A stretch of 64,000 bases of DNA, from positions 19,847,501 through 19,911,500 of the forward strand of contig CM043869.1 of NCBI GenBank assembly GCA_023846275.1, read 5' to 3'. Below the pieces are notes generated by a model that saw only the letters and a program-made list of their open reading frames with translations, did no database searches and was not told the DNA's origin. This DNA is from Vanilla planifolia. Lineage: Eukaryota > Streptophyta > Magnoliopsida > Asparagales > Orchidaceae. Below are positions 54,492 to 64,000 of the stretch, piece by piece. Numbering within the stretch: position 1 is the stretch's first letter; every line of letters starts with the position of its first letter. A program made the translations under genes and the position numbers.

Positions 54492-54716
54492 TTATGGATT
54501 CTTGACAAGGCCTGCAAATAAGAATTTTATGAAGTCAAGCAAAGAAGTGGCATGTACTTCATTTGCTATGACTATGCTGTGTTCAATGTCTTTGTCCAAA
54601 ATTTTATTTTTGATGTTATTGCCTCTTAAAAAAGTTGGCAAATTTCCAATGAGTTGTAGTTCATTTGGAATTGTCCCTATTTTCCTAATAGGAGGTCTAA
54701 GATTTAATGTGACCAT
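54492..54716 (-). pseudogene. Possible leucine-rich-repeat relic
   Basis: A 74-codon minus-strand frame contains GTIPNELQLIGNLPTFLRGN, which fits the plant extracellular LRR pattern G.IP.EL..L.NL......N for one repeat. A neighbouring partial repeat (VTLNLRPPIRKIG) lies before it. No second clear repeat, signal peptide or kinase domain is seen. LRR receptor fragments are common pseudogenes in plants, but a single repeat can arise by chance, so this is tentative. The opposite strand also has an 81-codon frame here; I consider it a shadow. Confidence 0.3.
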
Positions 54717-55278
54717 AGCTTTTATTTTATTTCAAAATTTTTTATGATTATAAAACCATTGTTTATCGTGGAGTTGTAAGATATTTGCAAGTACCGAATT
54801 TCAAAAAGTAAATCAGAAGGAAAGTATTCTAAACTGAACCTTAATCATTTTGCTATTGGATTTGTTCAGCTAGTATCTTAGGATTGCTTGTGTCCATCTT
54901 TAATAGTATTGAAACTATTTATGGCCCTCATTAGCTTTGTTTGGCTTGTAATCCTCCTCATCAATCCCACTCTTTAGTTATGAGAATATTACATAGTTAA
55001 CATTCTTTATCTCTAACAATTGTGAAGGGTAACCTTTTTTCCTTGCAATTGTTTGAGTTATTTGCATTATAAGTGATTGTTGTATTCTTGGTTATGACTA
55101 TACATTTAAATTTTAATTTATTTAATTATCTTTTTTTAATCCTCTGATCATGTAATTTATTTATTTGTTGCCTAAAATTTCTAAGCTTATGATGCACCTA
55201 TAAGAACATGGCTTCATATTTTGACATTGTTTATTTCCTCTTATTTATTTTACATTGTAATATTTTCTATTTAACAAT

Positions 55279-55279
55279 A

Positions 55280-55314
<35 letters not shown>
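55279..55314. repeat. (ATT)n microsatellite
   Basis: About 12 uninterrupted ATT units, ending at 'aatgctttttt'. Confidence 0.95.
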
Positions 55315-55317
<3 letters not shown>

Positions 55318-55793
55318 CTTTTTTGTTACAAGCAAGGAGGCAAGTGACCTGGTGTCTTGGTATTTTCAAAAGAAAATGACTGATGAATTAATGCTTGTTG
55401 ATGCATCCATTTCAATGATTTTAGCCATCATCTATGTTATCTTCTTTATGATTTATTTATTCTATATTGTAATATTTTTAATATTATGCAATAAATTCTA
55501 TTAATTCTTTGACATCCTTTCATTTCTTTTTCATTGTAAGAAAAAGATATGCTTTGCATTGTCCATATGAGAACACAAGAATATAAGAGGGATTTCTTTG
55601 GATATTAATTCACGCTTCCAAGTAAAGTATGACATGTGTATTGCAAATAACTAATCCATTGCTTCTAATTGGGTTATTTATTGTCATGTACTTGATAAGG
55701 AATGTGTGTGTTGAGTTTGTTTAAGTTTCTTTTAATTTGGCATGAGGTGTCATATCTTGAAATAGTATGACTGAAAAACACACATTAATTTTA

Positions 55794-56089
55794 GGAGACA
55801 TTTGGTTAAGTATTATTTAGATAGTATTGACATTTAAATAATAGTGTTATATATATGTTTATGTTACCTAAATTTTATCAATATTTTTTTAATTATTTAA
55901 CTGATTGTTATCTAAATAATCTACTATTCTTATTATTAATATGAAGTTGTTCGTTATCTAGATGTCGCTTATATTTGTGAAATATAATTACAATTTTAAA
56001 TAACATCATTTCAAGATGTAATCAAATAATGCACCTAATATAATTAAAAAATATTGTAGTGTATGCCATTATAGTTTAACCAAATGCCC
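55794..56089. mobile_element. MITE-like element with terminal inverted repeats
   Basis: The left end reads 'ggagacatttggttaagtat' at 55794 and the right end reads 'ttaaccaaatgccc' at 56076-56089, whose complement is gggcatttggttaa. The perfect shared core is 11 bases (catttggttaa), with partial matches continuing inward. The enclosed ~295 bp is AT-rich and noncoding. 'TTTGGTTA'-containing ends are common in plant MITEs. No clear target duplication is seen, so the superfamily is not assigned. Confidence 0.5.
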
Positions 56090-59000
56090 TTTTGATATTT
56101 TATTTTTCTATTAGCTCTTGGCAATATCAGCTCAACTTTTCTTCTTGCATGTTCTATAGCTTTATTCTTTAGTAATGATCAACTACCCATATTGGATCTA
56201 ATTTCCACTTTATGAGTTGCTAATGTATATGCTTTATGTCAACACTTATATTTATTGGTTTAGTTCTAATTATGCATTTATTTAGTGAAATCAATATATA
56301 ACAAGTCATTATCCATCTCCAATGATTGTGGAGCCAACATCAAGCCTAAGAAAGGTCCCCTTTTGCTTATTGCTTCATAATTATAGAGAAAATAAAGATC
56401 ATTAGAAGATATACTCTGAAGAGTTTTCTAAGTCATTAAAGCCATTCTTGTATTTTTCTAATTATCCTTCTCAAGAACAATGGCCACCCTTTTCATCTTT
56501 TCTCAATAACGTTTCTCTCATTTTCTTATGAACTTGAGGTCGTAGCCTTGGGTGTGTTTATTGGGATACTTGTATTTGTTTGATGGCCATTTTAGAAAAC
56601 ATAAATATTTTAAAGAGGCTATTTTATTTATTAGATTAGAATATCCAAATTATCAATCCAATTCAATTTAAACACATCAATATATAGAAATAAGATCATG
56701 TTATTGCAATTTATGATATTTATTTTATATTTTTAGTGTTTTAATTGTCAATTAAGATCTAACTATACTTAAATGGACTTTGCTAGTATTAGTAATCCTA
56801 TGAGAATTTATTCAAGAAATTATTTATTTAAATTTATTTAAAATAATCTTTGATTGAGTTGTTCTTGGAATAATTAGAGACCTTGACTTATTTAACACCA
56901 TTACTTGTCCCTTGTAATGTTTTTGGCCTCCTAAACCATATGCTTCTACTTAGATAATGTATTTTACCTTTGTTGACTTGTAGGATGGTTTTTTCCCTTA
57001 TTCTAAGAATTTTTATAAAAAAGTCCTTCATCTGTTACCTTTTTGGATTAATTCTTAAGTCTAGCTTGACCAAATTTCCTTTGCCTCAAGTGTAGTTAAA
57101 TCTTTGTGAAGATTTGACAAGCATCAAAGAAATTCTAAAAGGCTACTTGAATATCTTTCTCGCATTTATCTATTAAAAAGATAGAAGGATTGAAGGGCAA
57201 TAGTGTAATATGCCCTTTTCTTAAACCAAGTCTTCTCCAACCTTAATATGAAGAATTTGGTTTTGTTTAAACCCTACATTTGGAATTGGCTGTTGCAACT
57301 CTCACAACAACAAATGGAGTTCTTTTGGGCCATCCTCATAATGATTGTTGATTATCTTCAAGCATTGCAAGCTAATGTTCCACTCCGTCACCATTTCACC
57401 ATTACAATACCTTGATTCAAATCCATCTACCAACCATGCCATTGACTACCTTCTCTATCACAAGTGATTTCTATTCTAATTCAATTAGGGTTAGACCTTG
57501 TCTCTTTCTGGCATGAACATCTTGTTATTACTTAATGGATCCATTAGTTCTTCATTATTCATCTTCAACCATTACTGAAAGTATGACTCTAATTCCATCA
57601 TTTTATGACCTTGTGTTTGTGTCAAGGTATTGACTAGTTTGGTCTCTAGAAAGGTTTTGCTCATTTAAGGTTTATATTTATAGAGTAAAAATTTCTTTTA
57701 TGTTGCTATTAATCATTATATTCCTCTAGTTAGAAGTCTACTAGGAATTTTCCCTTGCACTACTGATTCCACCTTTAAATCTAATTATCACTCCCTATTG
57801 TCATTGGTCTAGATTGTCATGCTTATTAAAACAATTTTGAAAAATTGCATCAAAAGAAGTAATATTATCTTCCTTAGAATTGTGATACTAACACAATTAT
57901 AGTCATTTTGTTTTTACCTACTCTTCCATAGTTGATTTTTCTATTCTTTAGGTTTCTAACCATTGCAATTTCACTGGTAAGATTTGTTGAATAATTGCTA
58001 CATGGGAAAATTTCCCTTTTCCTTTCATAAAGGGTTTGATGTTATCGATACTAACTATTTCTTTATCGATTTCCTCCATATTGGAGTAAGGTGGTTTATA
58101 AGCTTTCATGATCAAGTCAATTTGGAGTTGTGCTTGTTGTCAATGAGAAATTTTCTTCTTTATTAATGGGAAGGAGGATGTGCTTGTTGTATTATTCAGA
58201 GAAGCAAATTTATTTAAATTATCTTATAAAGTACCCATATATTTCAATGGTTTAGAAAAGTAATTGCATTTATTTGATTAGAATATATAAATTAACCCTT
58301 TAATCTCATATAAAAAGTCTAATTTCTAGAAAATGCTAACTATGTCATGATTATTGATATTTTTTCTATATTTGAGTATTTTCAATATTGATTAAAGTAA
58401 GTAAAATTAAATAAACTTTAGTGGCATCTTATTTTGTAAGGGCATTCCTATGTAGCCTTTATTTATTTGACATTGTTTAAAATACACTATTATTGAGTGA
58501 ATTCTTCTAATATATTGAAGCCCAAATAATTAAGCACCTCTTTGCACTAGCAATGCAAATGCCTTCAACTACATAGAGTCCTGTTCTGATTCCTTTTTTC
58601 TAATTTCAATTCCAAAGATGGAGAATAGTTAAAAATTATAATTAATTTAGTGAAGAACTATGTAGAACATCTTTTTAAAGGTCAAAAGCAATATATAGTT
58701 TCATCTTTATACTAATCAATCTTTATTTCTTAATGCTTAAGAAACTTCCTTTCTTTAAATGACAAATTTCATGTAGGCTTTTGAGATTTGGCCTAATATT
58801 TAGGGTTTTTAGGTTTCAAAATTAGCCACTAAGCTCATAAACTTTTTAAATGTTATAACTAGAACCTTGACTCTTTTTTTCCCATTAAATATCATTCAAA
58901 TATTCTAATATAAGTCTTAGATGTTTGTATAATTGTTATGTAGATCTCAATAGGAAAGTGTATTTTAAGAATAAAAAAATAGACTAATTATCTTCTAGCT

Positions 59001-60130
59001 AGTTAAGCCAAACTTGTAAACCAATATGCACAAAAACATTTGGTTTTAGGTTAGAAGTCCTTAATGTAATTTTTTAGCCTACCTGTTCTCTTTTCAAATT
59101 ATGTTTTTCTTATGTCTTGTTTGGTTTGTCTCTTTTTTTATTCATATGAAAAAATTTTAATAGGAGATTGTCTAAAAGGTTAAATTTTTTCAAACCATCA
59201 AAACCTTTTTTCTCTTAGCTTATTCTCAATTACTAACCTTCTCTTAAATGTACTTATTTGTACTCATTCCGAAGTGTAGTCACTCATTCTTCATAGTATT
59301 TATTCTATTTATGATAAATTTAACTGTCTTGCATTGTGGCCATATAACATTACAATGTTATAGTAATCATATAGGCATACCGTGAATCTTAAATAGGACA
59401 ACTTATTAGTTGTGGCAGTTATAAATCAAGCTTTAAGAATTTTAAACATAATAGAAGGTATTAGAATACTATCTTTATTGATGATTTTGGGGAGCATTTT
59501 TGTTCATAGAACTATGGAATTGTTAGCTTATGCTTTGTGAAGCTGTGTAAAAAAACATGCTCAAATCCCAATGCATGTTGCGAAATATTTTTGAAAGTTG
59601 GTGTTAGAGTGAATGTTATCTTTTTTTTGTAGTAAAAAATAGGCATATTTGGCTTTTTTCTCATGTCATTCAAAAATTTTGTGGAAAGATCTAATCTTTA
59701 TGCATAATATATTCAAACCTATTAATAGAATACTTTTTCAACCACATTTCATCAAAGAAAATTAAAATTTCATTGAAAGAAACTTTTTTGTTCCTTTCTT
59801 AAATGTCAATAATCACAACAAACAAACCAAATACCTTTTAAGCAAGATTTCTAAAATGTGTCCCTACTATAATTACCTTCTAAGTTAAAGGAGGAAGTTG
59901 ATAATATGGAGCCAATTAAAGAGAAGCCAGAATTTGCATTTTGCTTCCATTCAACTATCCTATGTAGGAAATTGGAGCATGCTTTGCTTTATTTTACCAG
60001 TCCAAAAAGAAAACTCATTGAAATAGAGATAACCTAAATTCAATATGTATTCCTCCTTCTCCACACAAACACCATCTCTCTACTTTCTCTCTTTTAGATG
60101 TCTAGAAGTTTTAAAAATAATCGTTTTTTA

Positions 60131-60313
60131 TTACTTTTTAGAAAGAGGAGCAATCTTCAGCAAAGCTTCCCGAATTTGGTGACCTTTCCTTAAATAGTGA
60201 TAGCAAGGTGTTTGTCTTTCTATTACCTCCCTTGTAAGCCATTTCTTATGCCCTATTGCGAATAAATACATAGGTGTCTCTTTTTTGATGATTTTTAAGG
60301 GTGTGAACATCAA
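60131..60313 (-). pseudogene. Very weak gag zinc-knuckle-like relic
   Basis: A 60-codon minus-strand frame contains TPCYHYLRKGHQIRE, which loosely resembles a retrotransposon CX2CX4HX4C zinc knuckle. The second and third cysteines are absent. There is no neighbouring gag or protease sequence. It may be a chance resemblance. Confidence 0.15.
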
Positions 60314-63300
60314 ACTTCTCCAAAGTAACTATATGGAATCAGAATCAATTACTATAAACAAAATTACTACTTCATCAACATATCATTTGAAGGAATTTGG
60401 GTCTCCAGATCATTGCAATCTAACTTAACGTGAAACTAGACCAATTTTAGTCATCAAATAGATCAAGAAGAAGGTTCTTACCAATCAAAACGTTCCATTG
60501 AACATAGTTTTTTTTATTACTGTATTAAAGTATTCTTCCTATGAAGATTGAATCTTTAGAAATGGTGAAGACTTCAGTACAGATGAACTTAAACAATGTT
60601 TTTACTTTGGCAACTGAATAGAATTCTTGCTTTAATGAGAAGTGTGAAGATGAATGTTTTTTTGTTGTTCTATTTGATGTAGTAGGTGCATTGTTTAATG
60701 AATATATTCATTTATTTATGAGTTTATGCTAGGCTTTATTCTTGGAATCTAGCTCATACTACGAGGGCTAGGTAAACTGCTTAATTAACTGAAGTCCCAA
60801 ACATATTAGTGATAGTCTTATTCAAATAAATCCCTTTTTATTTTATATGCTTTGCTTGTTTTTAAGGAAGTAATTTAGTCTAATATGTCCTAGGAATATA
60901 GATCTAATAAATGAATTAAGAATTCCTTTTTTGATGTTTGGAATGCATTTTAATTATTTGAAGGTGGAATGTTAAAGTTTGTGATATGTTATTACTACAA
61001 ATGTAGTGATATCAAATCTATGTGATTTCTTCTAAGCATAATTTTTGTTGTAGTCACTAGCAATCTTCGATAAACTTAACATAAATAGCATTGATAGTAT
61101 ACTTTATCTTGTAATTATCACATAAACATTAAAAACTACTATGCGCAAATGGGAATTGATTATAGAAACCATACATATAAATAAGAACGATGACATCAAA
61201 CTACAAAATTTGATCTTAAACTATCAAACAATTGACATTAAATAAATGAACTAGGAAGATGTTCAGTAAAACATGTTAAATAATTTGGAGCACCCACTAT
61301 AGTTGGAAAGAAAAGAAAGCATGGCAAAACTTGGTAAAGGCATCAGACATCTTTAACCTACTCTAATGATCACAATGGAGAATCAAAATTGTGGTTGGCA
61401 ACAACATGCAGAAAATAGATAAATGGCTTATGGGTAGAACTTGCTTAGCATCCTATTTTATTCTTAAAACACATTATATACGTTTGGATGTATCTCTTAT
61501 TACCATTTTCTTAATTTTTAATCCTCAACCACATATCTGTGTTTTTGAATAATATTGCAATTTCTCTTTCAACTTTAAAATAGTGCACTACCAACATGCA
61601 GTACAACTTAACCACAAATTTTTATTTAGATGGTGCTGGTTGCTACACAAATGAAGTTTTCTTATTTTAAATACATTTCAAGAGAATTGTGCGATGCATA
61701 AAGATGATACTTTAGCCTGACCTTCACTTCATTTGTACTGCTTACTTTGTTTTAGAGGTTGTTTTCTTATAAGAGAATCACATTTTAGTGATGTTAATTG
61801 TGACAATTCATTCAATTTTTTTTAATTGAAAATTTTAAAAAAAATTTCTTAGCTGTATGATGTGTAAAATAATTGAACTCAATTAATGTTTTTTGAATTG
61901 TGTTCAATATGCTATTATTAACTCCCTTGTATTTTGTGGTTATCTTTTCAGCTACATTGAGAAGTCAAGAATGCTCAAGAAGTTGTAAGAGTAGTCTATG
62001 ATGAACTGGCTCTCTATCCTCTCTCCAACCATTTTTAGATGCATTTTTTAGTCTTCATTTGCTAGGGAAATTATCTTTTCTTTTTATTATTTTTTTATAT
62101 TGGAACATTGAAAACTCCATTTGGAAAAAATTTTATGCTAGCTATTTTGATATGCTTGGCTTTTAGAACCTTTTTTATGGTTCTCTTCAGAGTAAAAAAT
62201 GGAATGAAATAATGATTAGTTTGTCATATTTTTAGGAGTTAGTCAGTGACTCAACTCAGAAGCTTTTTGATGATGTTTGAGAAATTGCTTTGCAATTTGG
62301 TTTTTAAAAAGATCCATTTAAAAATCTTTTAGCGATTCTCAAAGACTTCATGCAGCTTTTCTCCTTCTTTTCTAGAACAATACTGGCAGTTCTTGCATCT
62401 TTTTGTGCTTATTTGTGATCTAGTAATAGAAATGGCATATATTGTTGTTCCTTAAGGTGCCTTATCTATTTTTTTTACCCTTGAAATGATGAATTTTGGC
62501 ATGTCTTTTCACGTAAAAGTTGATTTTCCTCAATCAAGGTCATCATTGCAGTTATTGTCCTATTCATGGTTGTTTTCAAAAAAAATAAATATGTTAAAAA
62601 TGTAGTACCTTGTCAGGCAACCTTTGAAGAGAAGGTGTGTAATTGGTAAGGAAGCAGGTCAATATAAGTTTTTATTCAAAAAATATGTCATGTTATCATC
62701 CCTAACTTGGTATTTTAATATAGTCTATTTTGGGGATGTGCCTTTGCAAGGAAACATTTACAACATGGTTGCATTAATCAAATTGTATTTTGACTTGAGC
62801 TACATTTTCCTTGTTATCCCTTTAGCTACTAAGGGTGATTTCATAAATCATTAAGATACTTCACAATAATGACTAAGGGTTTCTTGTATAGTAAAGGAGA
62901 TGTGAGTCCTCTTTTTACATCAATTCTTGCATGTTATGTGAATGGGAAAGGCTTCTCAAATTAGCTTGTAGTTCTGTCTCCAAATTATGGAATAAAGTTT
63001 TTTTTCTTTTTTCCTTTGGAAGATTGGAGACTTGTCAAATTGTTGTGATTAACATCAATATAATGTTAATGGTTACCTTTTGGTTTAATGTAAATGAAAA
63101 CAATATAAACCTTTTCGTCCAACAAATTTTATCTTATCACATGACAAGATTCAATGACAATTCTAGTCCAAATCTTTGCAATGATGGAACTTACCATAGC
63201 TAAATTAATCTACATGATCCATCCACAACCCATACTCGTTATTGAATTCAATCACTATATGAGGAAAATCATATGATTTTCCTTGAATAAATGAAGAGTA

Positions 63301-63321
63301 TTCATTCAAGAGAGGTGGGTG

Positions 63322-63350
63322 GGAGAGAGAGAGAGATAGAAAGAGAGAGT
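63322..63350. repeat. GA-rich microsatellite
   Basis: An imperfect (GA)n run with interruptions at 'gatagaaag'. It follows 'agaggtgggtggg'. It is isolated and not part of the purine tracts of the left array. Confidence 0.85.
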
Positions 63351-64000
63351 AGAATTAACATTGTTAGTTTAAAGTTATGCTTTCTTACTTCTATTGCTTG
63401 GTTTTAAAACATAGGCATATGAAAATCACTAATGATTCCATATAATAAAACCTACTTTATTTTGTATTACAACTCTTATTAGTTGTATAAGGAAAATTTT
63501 CAAATTAGAATGGAGCTAAATTTATTTAAAAATCTTATCATATCTTATAATTGATGGAATGCTTCTACTTGGTTTAAAAATAGTGTTACTCATTCTTATT
63601 TGGTCATTGCTCTTATGATTATATTGGAAAACATCTTATAAAATTACTTGAGTCTGCTTTTTTCTAGATTGGCACTTCGATTGCAAAAATACCTCAAGAC
63701 CTGGTCCTCAAATCTTTGCTCGATCTCCTAAAGGCTTTCTCTTAGAGGTTTTTTATGACCTCTATTTAAGTTTTGTAGTTTTTCTTCTCATGTCAAGTTG
63801 CTCAATTTCTTTGCTCTTCTTTTAAATCTCAAATCTTACAGTGTAATTCTTAAGGAAATCTTTCAGAACCATAGGTGAAACTTTGTGCTTAAAATTTCAT
63901 GTGTCTTAAACTTTCAAGCTTATCTCTCAAGTTGCTTTGTGTTTGAGTTCAATATTCAAGGTTTCTTTGTATCCCTTCCTCATGGGTTAAAACCTCTTAT

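Larger units (their letters stand above)
54308..64000. other. Low-copy AT-rich DNA, no intact gene found
   Basis: The satellite stops near 54307 and no tandem period is visible afterwards. Composition is less extreme and words are more varied. I looked for long open frames, tRNA-like sequences and splice-flanked exons and found no convincing gene. Weak coding relics are listed separately. 57220-57700 and 63660-64000 are slightly richer in C and G than their surroundings but have no sustained frame. The stretch could be intergenic DNA, old transposon debris or intron sequence of a gene lying outside the window. Confidence 0.6.

Noticed and set aside
57400-57430. A 'gattcaaatccat' motif that recalls a tRNA T-loop.
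   Set aside because: No matching acceptor, D or anticodon stems are found around it.
61951-62038. An exon-like segment after 'tatcttttcag' with a short frame ending ...VVYDELALYPLSNHF and a stop.
   Set aside because: Only about 25 codons are open, the frame does not run from the putative splice acceptor (a TGA intervenes), and no partner exons or known protein are recognised.
62624-63203. Two plus-strand open frames of 76 and 90 codons.
   Set aside because: No recognisable motif, no flanking gene structure, and lengths are compatible with chance at this base composition.

Overview
The window is nuclear DNA of a seed plant, almost certainly constitutive heterochromatin, and I find no intact host protein-coding gene in it. 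It is very AT-rich. The plant assignment rests on three things: a Ty1/copia-type solo LTR with the C-rich 3' end common in plant LTRs, a LINE fragment encoding a plant-type RNase H domain, and degenerate copies of plant 5S rRNA. I cannot name the species.

Layout. 1-880 is unassigned AT-rich DNA. 880-2045 holds about three monomers of a ~390-bp satellite. 2046-21210 is a second tandem family with units of about 1.1-1.4 kb. Each typical unit carries a decayed 5S rRNA-like sequence on the minus strand (13 copies recognised), a 350-470 bp AT-rich spacer, and a ~200-350 bp purine-rich tract on the plus strand. A 1,392-bp solo LTR with a perfect 5-bp target duplication interrupts the second 5S copy. 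21211-54307 is a long array of the same ~390-bp satellite, roughly 80-85 diverged monomers in the same orientation as the left block. Within it, about 35.1-44.5 kb and 44.6-53.7 kb correspond monomer by monomer, so a ~9.4-kb block of about 24 monomers was duplicated in tandem. A 5'-truncated LINE with an intact RNase H domain, a poly(A) tail and a perfect 13-bp target duplication sits in the second block, and the matching position in the first block is empty. 54308-64000 is low-copy AT-rich DNA with a MITE-like inverted-repeat element, microsatellites and weak coding relics.

The history can be read in layers: satellite and 5S-derived arrays formed and decayed, with most CpG sites of 5S replaced by TpG or CpA; a satellite block was duplicated; a copia LTR and a LINE inserted later. 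The most unusual point is the 5S-derived array itself, a dead 5S-like cluster with very long spacers and a conserved purine tract, joined directly to an unrelated satellite.
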